DNA from: Brassica napus
Taxonomy: Eukaryota > Streptophyta > Magnoliopsida > Brassicales > Brassicaceae
Assembly: GCF_020379485.1 (NCBI RefSeq)
Contig: NC_063452.1
Span: forward strand, 56,999,338 to 57,063,337
DNA: 64,000 bases
Reading direction: 5' to 3'
Part shown: positions 1 to 9,537 of the stretch, piece after piece
How positions within the stretch are numbered: the stretch's first letter is position 1
How the letters are laid out: each line of letters opens with the position of its first letter
Made by a program: the position numbers and the translations under genes
Notes under the pieces: generated by a model
Told to the model about the DNA's origin: nothing
The model's database searches: none
What the model saw: only the letters and a program-made list of their open reading frames with translations

Positions 1-2
1 AA

Positions 3-610
3 GTGGCAGCGACGGCAAAATTGCCGACGTTTCTGCCGAGAGATGTTGAGAGAATCAAAGACACGTTTGCTCTGAATCGAGAGGCTTCCCGTAAAAGTGA
101 ATGTTTCTTCTTCTTACACGTTGACATAGAATCAATAACTCTTTATGATCATTTATTGTAATTTGGAAACGTGTAGGTTAGCTTCTCGGAAGATAGAATC
201 ATGAGCAGTTGCGTGACGCCACTGGTGAGGAAAGAGTCAAGTCTTGTGGTGCTTCTTCACGGATTTGATAGGTACTAGTAGTACCATACTACTAAATCTA
301 AAGCCTTGTAACTGCTATGGTTAGTCCTAAGAATACCAGTGAATGATTTTATTTTTCATGTTTCCTATGAAGCTCAGTAGAGAGATGCTGTAAAATAGTA
401 TTTGAATTTTAACTTCATTGATGTGTTTTCTATCCATTTGATTACTTGTATGGGTTTCTCTCCATTTTTTTTATTTATGTAACCACCGTAATTCAAATGA
501 TGTTGCTCTTTGAATTTTAGTTTTTCAAGTATTGGTATTTGAGGGAAGCTGCTAGGATGGGTGTGAAACAGGCTCTAAGGAGCATCGATGCGTTCCCAAG
601 AGCAGAGTGA
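3..610 (+). pseudogene. Alpha/beta-hydrolase gene fragment
   Basis: Two exon-like pieces read as the N-terminal part of a plant alpha/beta-hydrolase. Bases 3-98 encode a stretch with the phrase LPTFLPRDVERIKD. Bases 177-271 encode a stretch ending in SSCVTPLV and VVLLHGFD, where HGFD is the oxyanion-hole region of this fold. Bases 521-610 follow a possible acceptor AG and encode a short tail with YLREAARMGVKQAL before TGA; its link to the first two pieces is uncertain. The splice phases of the first two pieces do not join in frame, and the catalytic Ser, Asp and His regions are missing. The piece is cut by the window start, so more of it may lie upstream. I infer a decayed copy; no specific orthologue is claimed. 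Confidence 0.5.
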
Positions 611-784
611 AAGTCTAAAGTCTCACAAGTACCATACTGGGAGTGATTGTGAAGTGCTTGTCCATTTTGTGAGTACCATTTCTTGCTTCCGTAGATAGAT
701 AGATGTTGTGTGTGTTTGTTTCGTGTTGTGACATATACATAACCTTCAAAAGCTAAATATATGTAATGATGTCTACAAACAAAG

Positions 785-788
<4 letters not shown>

Positions 789-816
<28 letters not shown>
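789..816. repeat. (TA)n microsatellite
   Basis: An uninterrupted run of about 14 TA units in an AT-rich stretch with no coding signal. Apart from this run and the MITE remnant at 898-1083, nothing recognisable is seen between 611 and 1264. Confidence 0.9.
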
Positions 817-897
817 ATGATGATTCCGTCTCCTTTTATGTATACATTTACCTGTGTTCCTATATTATTTTGTGTACATGTGTGAGTATCAACAACT

Positions 898-1083
898 ATG
901 ATCTCTAAAAACAAACTTGTGTTGAAAATGTTTTATAAATTTTTTTAAGAACCATAATTAAGAGACTTGCAATAAACCACATAAATATTCAAATCTCTTT
1001 CTAAGTCTCTTAACTCACTTTTACACTTTAAAAAATTAAATAAAAAACCCTTTAAAGGGTCTAGGGATAATGATGCTTTTAGA
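898..1083 (-). mobile_element. Tourist-like MITE remnant
   Basis: On the minus strand this AT-rich stretch starts near AAGCATCATTATCCC and then has AACCCTTTAAAGGGTTTTTT-type sequence. That resembles the ends of the Tourist-like element at 5168-6777, which starts GAGCATGATTAACC and has CCCTTAAGGG shortly inside. No second end or target duplication is visible. The call is a resemblance only. Confidence 0.3.
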
Positions 1084-1264
1084 GGCTACATGTTCAAATA
1101 TACTCGTGAGAACTGAGAAGAGCTAATTTACATGATATATATTTTTTCGATAGTGTATGGACCCATGAATCAAAAACCTTGTAATACTAATCATGTGAGT
1201 ATTTTCGATAATTTCATGAGGTTTTGGCATTCTCACGGACAAAGCTGTCAATATTACTTATTAA

Positions 1265-2010
1265 TGGCCCGACTGGTTTAAACGCAGACGTTGCGGTTGC
1301 GGATGCAAATGGTTGCGGTTTCAAGCGTTATTAAGCGTTTTGTATGACTGGTACAAAGTTTGAAAATTGTTGCGTTTGCGGGATATTTATGACTGGTTGA
1401 TTATAAGATATTGCAGCGGTTTAATAATAAATTATTCATATTAACATATTATAACATTAAAAAAATATATAAAACATACTATTGTAATAAAATATAATAA
1501 TTATCAGTATAATATGATTTATAAAAATATTATGTTTATTTATAAAAAATTTAAATTAGATGAAAGATATAATTTTAATAAAATTTGTTTTCAAGATTTA
1601 TATTAAAAAAATTTCAAAAAAAATTTATTTCATTTTATATATGTGTATATCTTTATATGTGTGTATATAAATGTTTAAAAATTCTAATAAATAGTTAGTT
1701 TAAAGTTTTTATAAAGTAAATTATGATATTGTTTGTGAATTTTAATTAATATATAAAATATGTATATATTTTTATTTATAATATTTTAATTTTAAAAATT
1801 TTAATTTTAAATTTTTTTTGAAAATAATTTTATATTTATTTTTCCACCCGCAACCGCAAACGATAACTGGAACCAGCTTTTGATTTTAAGAGATTCGAAG
1901 CAGTTCAGAGCGATTTATAGCGGTTTGTATGATTGTTTCGAAACGCTCTCTACCGCTACCAACCGTCAAAGCTGCGTTTGCGGGTCGTAGCGGAAAAACC
2001 AGTCAGGCCA
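1265..2010. mobile_element. Terminal-inverted-repeat element, 746 bp, non-autonomous
   Basis: The left end reads TGGCCCGACTGGTTT and the right end reads AAACCAGTCAGGCCA, an imperfect inverted repeat. The inner ends continue with GCGTTTGCGG/TTGCGG-rich sequence on both sides, and the middle is very AT-rich with no ORF. The flanking trinucleotides are TAA at 1262-1264 and TAA at 2011-2013. A 3-bp TWA duplication is typical of PIF/Harbinger (Tourist-like) elements, but three bases can match by chance, so a hAT-type origin is not excluded. Confidence 0.7.
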
Positions 2011-2089
2011 TAAGTCTCGTTGACTTAGCATAAGAATCTTCCAGCTTTGAAAGTTCTTAGTTTTTAATCCGTTTTTTCAGTCTTATTGA

Positions 2090-2210
2090 AAATAATTAGT
2101 TGACTACTTGTCTAGATTGAGATCTCGTCTGTGCTCATATCAATTCTACTTTTAATATTATGTGAACCCACATAAGAAAACCAATTCAAAAACTCCAAAC
2201 ACATCTGTTA
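2090..2210. repeat. Remnant of GH5-unit 5' flank (unit A)
   Basis: This stretch closely matches the 5' flanks of GH5 copy B (about 26590-26715) and copy C (about 38215-38345), including the phrases TTAGTTGA, TTCTACTTTTAATA, TATGTGAACC and AAACACATCTGTTAG. It shows that another unit of the GH5 array once lay to its left. The matching flank resumes at 6819 after the 2211-6815 insertion. Confidence 0.75.
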
Positions 2211-2234
2211 GAGCAACCTTATTGAATAATATCT

Positions 2235-4978
2235 GATTTCAACTCTGGAGGAAAAGGTCACGAGTCAGAGAGCAAAAATCCATTGGCTCGATGTGGGTGA
2301 TGGAAATAATAAGAGTTTTCACAGAGCTGCTAAAGTAAGGGAAGTTCGAAATGCCATAAGAGAGATCAACAGGCTGGATGGATCAGTGGTTGATAATCAG
2401 GAAGACATAAAGAAGGAAGCAGTGGAGCATTTCTATAATTTCTTAACTCATATTCCAGCAGATTACAGAGGGGTTAATGTGGCGGAGTTGAAATCTCTAT
2501 TGAATTATGACTGTTCTGAGGAAGACAGAAGTATGCTATTGAGGGAAGTAACAGCGGAGGAGGTTAAGAAGGTTGTATTTTCAATGGCCACTGAAAAGTC
2601 TCCAGGGCCGGATGGTTACACGAGTGAGTTTTTCAAGGCTTCTTGGGGGATTACCGGAGGGGATTTTGTCACCGCAGTTAAATCCTTCTTCGATACAGGA
2701 TTTTTGCCAAAGGAAATCAACTCAACCATCTTGGCACTAATACCAAAGAAGAATGATGCCATTTATATGAAAGATTATCGCCCTATCTCCTGCTGCAATG
2801 TAATCTACAAAGTAATATCCAAACTATTAGCCAACAGAATGAAAATAATCATCCCTCTTTTCATATCTTTGAATCAATCGGCGTTTGTGAAGGATAGACT
2901 TTTGATGGAAAATGTCCTTTTAGCGTCTGAACTTGATAAAAGCTATCACAAGGATTCTGTTTCGGAGAGATGTGCAGTAAAGATTGATGTCTCGAAGGTC
3001 TTTGATTCTGTGCAGTGGACGTTCTTGTTATATGTCTTGGAAGCTTTAAATTTCACGGAGAAATTTATACTGTGGATAAGGAAATGTATAGAGCTGGCTT
3101 CCTTTTCAGTTCAGGTAAATGGGGAATTGGCTGGCTATTTCAATAGTAAGCGGGGTCTGCGTCAAGGCTGCTCGTTATCACCCTATTTTTTTGTCATCTG
3201 TATGCAAGTCCTGACTAAACTCCTAGACAAAGCAGCAGTTGAGAAGAGGATAGGGTATCATCCTTACTGCAAGGAGCTGGGTTTGACACATATTTGTTTT
3301 GCTGATGATGTCTTGGTTTTCTCAGATGGGAAGAAGAGATCTATAGAAGGCATTCTCGCAGTTTTTCAGGAATTTGCAACCATTTCAGGTGTATCTATCA
3401 GTCTGGAAAAATCAACTCTATATCTGGCTGGAGTCAAAGCAGAAGATAGTGCTGCTATACTGGATCAATTTCCGTTTGAAGCTGGATCCCTTCCGGTAAG
3501 ATACCTAGGCCTTCCACTATTAACCAAGCGAATGAATGCTCATGATTATAGCTCACTTACCTCGAGGATTAGAGCTCGGATCTCCTCATGGACTGCGAGG
3601 CACCTCTCCTTTTCTGGTCGGCTCCAACTGATTGGTTCTGTATTATATAGCATCACAAACTTTTGGATGTCGTCTTATAGATTACCAAATCAGTGTATAC
3701 AAGAAATCAATAGCATCTGCGCGGCGTTTCTCTGGTCTGGGCCGGTGTTGTCTACGCAGAAAGAAAAGATTGCTTGAAAGGATGTATGCAAGCCAAAAGA
3801 TGAAGGAGGTTTAGGATTGAAAAATCTGACTGAAGCGAATAAAGTGTCATGTTTGAAGTTAATCTGGCGCATTCTTTCAGCGAAATCTTCACTGTGGGTA
3901 AAGTGGATTTGAAAATATCTTATAAGGAAGGGCTCTTTTTGGAGTGTTAAGGAGAGAAGTTACTTGGGATCTTGGATGTGAAAAAAGTTACTGAAGCTCA
4001 GACCTGTTGCTGCGCAGATGTATAGGGTGGAGATAAATAGTGGCTCCACATCTTTTGTTTGGTATGAGAAATGGTCGCCTCTGGGAATTTTGATTGAAGT
4101 AACTGGAGAAAGAGGAAGTATGGATTTGGGCATTCCTATAAATGCCACAGTTGAATGGGCGGTTCAGAGATATAGAGCAAGGAGACATAGAGTAACTACT
4201 CTTCAACTGATTGATCAAGAAGTAACTGATCTACAAAACAAAGGTCTTAATCAGTTGGAAGATGTGAGTCTCTGGAAGCAGGAGGATGGGGATTTCAAAG
4301 AAAGTTTTAGCACAGCTCAAACTTGGAATCTTATCAGGGAGAAATCGCAGAAAGTGACTTGGAGTAAGGGATTATGGTTTCCTGGAGCCACTCCAAAGTT
4401 CTCTTTTCTAACTTGGATAGCTGTTCATAATAGATTAGCAACGGGAGACAGAGTATTGAGATGGAATCCTCAGGCTATATCTACTTTTTGGCTATGCAAA
4501 ATGGCGGCAGAAACTAGAGATCACATATTTTTCGAGTGCTCTTACTCAAGAGAAGTCTGGTATGAGACCATTAAGGATATAGCGGGAGTTAGAAGACCTT
4601 ATCAATGGAATAGTGTGATTCAAGATGTAGTGAATGGTCTAAATGGGAGAGTTAAGACTTTTCTACTGAGATATTGTTTTCAAGTTGTAGCCCATGCTAT
4701 TTGGCAGGAGAGAAATAGAAGAAGAGTTGGTGAATCTTCTCAACCATCCTCTTGCCTGATCGCAAAGCTTGATAAATTGATAAGAAATAGAATCACCTCG
4801 TTAAGAAGAAGAAATGGAGGAAAACATGAGAAGACTATGGAGGTTTGGTTTAGTAGAAGCTAATGGAGAAGTGAAGTAGTTTATCTCTTCATAAAGTTTT
4901 GTAGAAATGAAGCAGTGAAACTCTGTAAAACAGTTTTTTTGATTTGAATAAAATTTAACATTCTTTCAAAAAAAAAAA
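2235..4978 (+). mobile_element. 5'-truncated LINE (L1 type)
   Basis: The insertion holds reverse transcriptase and zinc-finger coding sequence, ends in a poly(A) run at 4968-4980, and has a candidate short target duplication AATATCT (2228-2234 and about 4979-4985, overlapping the A tail). It starts inside the linker between endonuclease and reverse transcriptase, so the endonuclease is absent. It interrupts the outer Tourist-like element and is therefore younger than it. Confidence 0.85.
2293..4863 (+). pseudogene. LINE ORF2 remnant: reverse transcriptase and zf-RVT
   Basis: One reading frame runs through the whole region and encodes the non-LTR reverse transcriptase (about residues 95-400 of the first segment) and then a zf-RVT region. 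Recognisable motifs are SPGPDG, the YRPISCCN block, the first catalytic Asp in KIDVSKVFDSV, GLRQGCSLSPYFF, and FADDVLVF with the paired catalytic aspartates. The zf-RVT part (4018-4863) contains LWFPGATPKFSFLTW and a C-x-H-type cluster. The endonuclease is missing upstream because of 5' truncation. The frame is broken by three TGA codons at 3775, 3910 and 3979. At each one a Trp (TGG) fits the family sequence, so each is consistent with one G-to-A change. The element cannot make a full protein. Confidence 0.9.
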
Positions 4979-5167
4979 AATATCTAAAGATAGAATATAG
5001 TAATATTTCAATTATGAGAATTATGTAATTAAATGTTAAAAATTAAATCTATAACAAAGCTACAAGTGGCAGTACAGTATAAAGAGAGGTCCTAAAAGAC
5101 TCTAAAACCAGAAGCGATTGTTGTTCTCTGTCATCCTTTTTCATATTTTTCTTCTTTTTAAATGTTA

Positions 5168-6777
5168 GAGCATGATTAACCAAAGAAACCCTTAAGGGTT
5201 TTTTAGTGATTATTTAAGTAATTAAAAGTAGTTAAGAGCTTTAGTTAAGAAACCTATAGATTTTGTGCTCCAATGCTGGTTTCTTAATTAAGGGTTCTTA
5301 AAAAAAAATTAAACAAGCGTGCTCTCGCCTCTACATGTTACAACCAACGACACACGAATTACACAAGCATGATTATCAATCTGTGGGACAGAAACATACA
5401 AGTACAAGACATTACACAAGCGTGTACTCACCTCTGTCAGCAGCACAAGACAGTTTCTTCCGTCTGTGACTCGTGTGCCTCCTCTTGTGTCAAGTTACCT
5501 GCTTAGAAAAGAAGACATCACACAAGAAACTTAAACAGAGCTTCACACAACAGAACAAGAACAAGAAACATACAAGCTAAACCTAACAGAACAACATCAC
5601 ACAAGAACAAGACAAATACATTAACTCCATAACAGAACAACATCACACAAGAAACTAAAACAGAGCTTCTTCTTAAACGTTTGAGCTATGTATTGTTCAG
5701 TATCTGCCAACTGAGTCATACCTCTCCAGAGAATAGGAAGCCATAGATTGGTGCTCAAAACTGGCGCCTTGGAGGCCTAGCCTCAGCTTCAGAGACTCTA
5801 ATCTGCCTCCGGTCCAAATCCTACATATAGCACAAGTAAAAGCATATCAAGAGCAGTTCCATTTATCCCACTGTAAGTGTCAGAAAAGGAAAGATACTTA
5901 CAGCACCATCTAAAGTTCTGATGGCATTTTGGGCCTCTTGAGCAGAGTTGTACGTCACAAACCCAAAACCTTTCGAACTACCACTGTCTCTGTCGTAGAT
6001 GACTCTAGCCTCAACAACCTTCCCTTGCTCCCCAAACAAACTCTCCAGCGCCAAAACCTCTGCTTCTCCCTGTCGCAACTTCAGAGGCTGAAGACATAGT
6101 CACAAACCCAAAACCTCTGCTTCTCCCTGTCACCTTGTCATAGAATACCTAACAAAGACAACAAAACGAACAATCGGTAAAATCAATCTCAAACAACAAC
6201 AACACAAAAGATTCAATCTTTATCTCAATTCTCAAAAATCCATAACTCAATTTAAGTCATACCTCAGCCATCTCGACGTTTCCGGCGCTCTCGAAGAGCT
6301 GAGCAACCTGAGCACTGTCAACGTTGAAGGGAAGGTTACCGACGAAGAGCTTGAGGTCAGAAGAGAAGGATTGGGGGAGGAGCGTCGTCATCAGCGAAGA
6401 TGCTGTCTTCTTTGACTGAGAAGTCGTCAGTAACCGCGACGTTACGGACGAAGCGAGACGCGGCGGCGGAGATGGAGATGGAAGAGGAGATCGAGTGGAG
6501 ATTGAAGGAGATGGAAGGAGGTAGGAGGAAAGCGGAGACGGGTCTGGAGATGGTGAAAAGAAGGGAATACGGAGAAGACGAGGAAAGAAAGAGAAAACGA
6601 GAGAGAAAAAAATTACAAATGCACGGTTTGGTGACACGTGGGTTAAAAACCCCTTTGGTAATCGGTTACCGAAATCCTATATTAAGGATCGGTAACATGC
6701 ATTTTCTTTATTTTTGATTTAATTAAATGCCTCATTAATTTTAAAAACTATCTTAAGAAACATGGATAATCATGCTC
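5168..6777. mobile_element. Tourist-like element carrying a captured CP29 gene fragment
   Basis: The left end reads GAGCATGATTAACC after TTA (5165-5167). The right end is the complement of GAGCATGATTATCC, followed by TTA (6778-6780). Between the ends lie about 1.6 kb that include a decayed chloroplast RNA-binding protein gene on the minus strand with its introns. Because introns are kept, the gene was acquired as DNA and not through an mRNA copy. This fits the general idea of Pack-type DNA elements. No transposase is present, so it would depend on a partner element. Confidence 0.65.
5755..6612 (-). pseudogene. CP29-like chloroplast RNA-binding protein, captured and broken
   Basis: Three exons are visible on the minus strand: about 6612-6263, 6148-5902 and 5820-5755. 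They resemble plant cp29/cp31-type chloroplast ribonucleoproteins, which have a transit peptide and two RRM domains and act in chloroplast RNA processing and stability. Exon 1 gives transit-peptide-like sequence, then SRFVRNVAVT, and the RNP2-type phrase LKLFVGNLPF. Exon 2 has GRSRGFGFV (RRM1 RNP1), then jumps into RRM2 at [17 protein letters not shown] and KGFGFVTY. The last exon ends with DLDRRQIRVSEAEARPPRR, the family C-terminus. A frameshift in the C-rich run near 6372-6378 separates the transit peptide from RRM1. A deletion removed the end of RRM1, the linker and the start of RRM2. It lies inside the Tourist-like element at 5168-6777. Confidence 0.8.
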
Positions 6778-6818
6778 TTAGATATTTTACTTAGAAATCC
6801 TTAATGGACATGCTCTTA

Positions 6819-7059
6819 GAAAAACCCACGTGTACATGTGGGTCATCTAGTCATCATGTAAGCAAATGGAAGTATTGAGACTATTCTTAGGAACCAAAGG
6901 CCACCCTTAATTTGCACATAATCAGGACATCTTTTCGGAGGCATGCGAATAAGTCCTACAATCTGAAGCTCCATTACAGCTCTGAAAAACCGCACTCTAT
7001 TTGAAACACAATGTTAGGGAAGAACGTTTATGTAAATGCACTGCAAAAATGAATGAATA
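6819..7059. repeat. Unit A flank with a small L1 remnant
   Basis: Bases 6830-6930 match the GH5 5' flanks near 26715-26810 and 38350-38440 (phrases CATGTGG, ACTATTCTTA, AAAGGCCAC, TTTGCACA). Bases 6935-7016 match the 5' part of the array's minus-strand L1 (compare 29945-30030 and 47725-47805), with most of that L1 deleted. From 7020 the sequence matches the right flank of the L1 site (34315 onward, 47848 onward). It therefore belongs to the same duplicated unit as copies B to D. Confidence 0.7.
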
Positions 7060-7475
7060 AACAGAATTTTCCGATAGTCATCTACACGCTCTTCACATAG
7101 TCATCTACGCGACCTTCAAACCAGAGTTGTTGCACGGAGATCTAACCATCCCAAAGCTTTTTACCTCTTATCCAATGTTTGCTCACACATGTTCTGGTTG
7201 AACGAGTACGATGACTGTATGCGTAGCTTAGGTTTCCATCGGTTACAAATTATAGGGCTCGACACAGTAATGTGGAGTTCCGAAGTTTGGACCGAATGAA
7301 TCCATCAGCTCTGTTATTAAACTTCATCCTAAGCGCCTCTTAGGAGGCAAAGCTAGAGCTTGAGATTCACCTAGTCTCTTCAATAAGCTTTGTTGAGTTT
7401 AAAGCTGATTGTGCTTGTTTCAGCGACACATCAAGTCATATAGGGCTTCGTACTCTCAATGTTGCATACGGTTCT

Positions 7476-8273
7476 TGAAGAACCCTAAGATATGGAGGAT
7501 CACTTTAGCTGGGTGTTGGATATGATCCGAGAAGGCAAACAACACTTCTGGAACTGAGATGGATTGAAAGGATCGTCAAGAGATGCAGAATGACTCTTGA
7601 TATACCCACGATCTAAGGCTAACCACCAAAGAAAGAATGAATGTGTTGGCTAACCACCAAACAACACACAAAGATGAATTGGCTGACCACCAAATCAACA
7701 AGCCGGTTCACACCAATGAACTAGCTAAAGAACTCTCTCTCTCTCACTCAGAGAAGAAACAAAATAAACAACCAAAACTGAACTGATTTTATTTATCAAA
7801 GGGACTACATATTTATAGTGTTTTGTAGTAAAAGACAATTAAAGAAAATGTGGGAAAACAATGCATAGAAAATACAAATTTGACTAGATCTAGTCAAGGC
7901 ACGGAAAATGGAGAAGACTAGATCTGGTCAAGGCACATAAAATGGAGAAGACTAGTCAAGATGTCCAGGTTCATCCAAACCAGATGGATGCACGGGGTAA
8001 CGATAATGACGCTTGCGGGACTGTCCGGATGGTCCGCCGGATGAGAATGCATGTCCGTCTTCGGTTTCTTCACCACCCAAGTCAAGTCTGGCATGATCCA
8101 AGTCAATTCTGGGATGATCTTTCTCAAGTCTGGCATGATCTTTCTCAAGTCTGGCATGATCCAAGTCAAGTCTGGTACGGTGAAAAACATGAACCTCGGT
8201 TGAAATGTTCAGAACGTCCTGAACTCCATGCTGAGCTGGTTCCATGTAATGATCTGTGGACTGCGGCACATCA
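7476..8273 (-). repeat. 3' LTR of the short LTR element
   Basis: Matches 9538-10335 over the same 798-bp length. Near 8075-8180 it holds about five imperfect 21-bp units of the type AAGTCTGGCATGATC followed by CAAGTC or TTTCTC. In the minus-strand frame these give seven-residue repeats such as LEKDHAR and LDLDHAR. Confidence 0.92.
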
Positions 8274-9079
8274 TTCCCTTCCTCTTCAAAAAGATTTGTC
8301 CTCAAATCTGAAACATTAAAAGGAAAAGGATTATAAGCAAAAGAACCATAATCAGAACGTTGCTCACCTTGAGTTCGGTCTGGTTTGTGAATGGAAGAAG
8401 ATCCTTCTTTATGACTACATGTTTGCTCTCCACCTGACTCTTCCTTCGGTTCATGTGCATAGTCATCGAAAATTGGTAAAGGGTCTTCCTTTTCTGGCTC
8501 GGTTTCAATTTTCTCCAAAGTCACCAACGATTTCTGTTTTTGGCACTTGTTGGCATAATGACCGACCCTATGGCATTTGAAGCACCTGGTAGAAAGAGCC
8601 TTGCTTGTGGTTTTCACAGCTTTGCTTTTATCAGAAGACAACACATTAGTTTTCAAATCAGAATTTGAAGGAGAAGAAGAATTACTTTGTTGTTTTGGTG
8701 CAGAAGAAGTGTTGGTGTTTCCCTTCTTTTTGAGTTGCCCGACAACATGAATCGCCTTGTGCAACATCTTTTCCAAGCTGGCATAAGTCTGAAGCTCGTT
8801 CTGATCAGACACATCACGGTTGCTTCTCTTGGCTTTGGTGAAGGGACAATCACCACTCCTGATCCACTTCTCATCATCATCGAACTTGTTTTGTCTCTTC
8901 CTTTGGCTTCTTTGTTTCTGCACAAAATCAAACCCATTAGAAGCAAACTGTTTCTTATTTCCAAAAATCATTTGCTTTTTTTCTAACACGGTTTTAAAAG
9001 GAAAGTAAACGTCTTGTTGTAGTTTTGATTTCTTGAGAAGTCCAAACATTCTGAAAACACTTAACAAAAGAGTTAGCAA
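7952..9079 (-). CDS. Gag-like zinc-knuckle protein of the short LTR element
   Basis: The frame spans 375 codons and runs from the interior into the 3' LTR. Around residues 166-180 it has one CCHC knuckle, CFKCHRVGHYANKCQ, a nucleic-acid-binding motif of retroelement gag. The N-terminal third is basic (QRSQRKRQNK) and the middle is Lys/Ser-rich. The C-terminal part lies in the LTR and consists of seven-residue repeats of the LEKDHAR type. The true start may be elsewhere, since a typical gag N-terminal capsid region is not recognisable and the 9080-9520 stretch has no clear frame. No enzyme domains follow, so replication would need proteins from another element. Confidence 0.65.
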   Translation of the reverse strand: MLTLLLSVFRMFGLLKKSKLQQDVYFPFKTVLEKKQMIFGNKKQFASNGFDFVQKQRSQRKRQNKFDDDEKWIRSGDCPFTKAKRSNRDVSDQNELQTYASLEKMLHKAIHVVGQLKKKGNTNTSSAPKQQSNSSSPSNSDLKTNVLSSDKSKAVKTTSKALSTRCFKCHRVGHYANKCQKQKSLVTLEKIETEPEKEDPLPIFDDYAHEPKEESGGEQTCSHKEGSSSIHKPDRTQGEQRSDYGSFAYNPFPFNVSDLRTNLFEEEGNDVPQSTDHYMEPAQHGVQDVLNISTEVHVFHRTRLDLDHARLEKDHARLEKDHPRIDLDHARLDLGGEETEDGHAFSSGGPSGQSRKRHYRYPVHPSGLDEPGHLD

Positions 9080-9522
9080 ATAAAAATTCTCACACTCTCA
9101 AAGTGTTTAGCTCACGATTTTTAGGTGATCACTCAGAGTTCTTTCCACTGGTTCAAAGGATGATAGGCAGTCAAAATTCAGCAATCAAAACCCAAAACAA
9201 ACTTTTGTGGGAAAAAGAAAAGAGAAAGAAAGATGAAGAGAATTTTGATATGGGTCCGCCTTAACTGTCCTAAGGCTGTGTTTCTCTTCAGCCAGCAGGG
9301 TTTCTCTTCCACCACTCCCCCTGGATTTCTCTTCAGAAGTAATTCAAGCCAAAACTTTTACTCTTTTTTTTTTGATAGATTTTTTTTTCTCTCTTTTTTT
9401 TTTTAATAACTAGCGATCACAAGGGAGTAAAAGAACAGTCCGGATCCAACAAGAAATAAGAAAATAAAATCGTGGAGAGATGAGAAGATGAAAAGATGAA
9501 TTGAAAACAAACCAGCCAAAGT

Positions 9523-9535
9523 GGCTCTGATACCA
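9523..9535 (-). promoter_or_regulatory. Primer-binding site (initiator Met-tRNA type)
   Basis: On the minus strand this reads TGGTATCAGAGCC, one to two bases after the 5' LTR end. This is the standard plant retrotransposon site complementary to the 3' end of initiator Met-tRNA, and it fixes the element's orientation. Confidence 0.9.
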
Positions 9536-9537
9536 AC

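Larger units (their letters stand above)
2211..6815. mobile_element. Outer Tourist-like element, expanded by nested insertions
   Basis: The element begins GAGCAACCTTATTGAAT after TTA (2208-2210) and ends with the complement of GAGCATGTCCATTAAGG before TTA (6816-6818). The empty site is known from the paralogous flanks near 26710 and 38345, where CATCTGTTAG runs directly into ACATGTGG. Two later insertions sit inside it: the LINE at 2235-4978 and a second Tourist-like element at 5168-6777. Removing both leaves about 250 bp, a normal MITE size. A TTA duplication and GAGC-type ends fit Tourist/PIF-Harbinger MITEs. Confidence 0.65.

Noticed and set aside
7942..8319. Plus-strand ORFs across the short LTR (also 10004-10393)
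   Set aside because: They are opposite-strand readings of the repeat-bearing gag frame, and PBS, PPT and zinc knuckle all fix the element on the minus strand.
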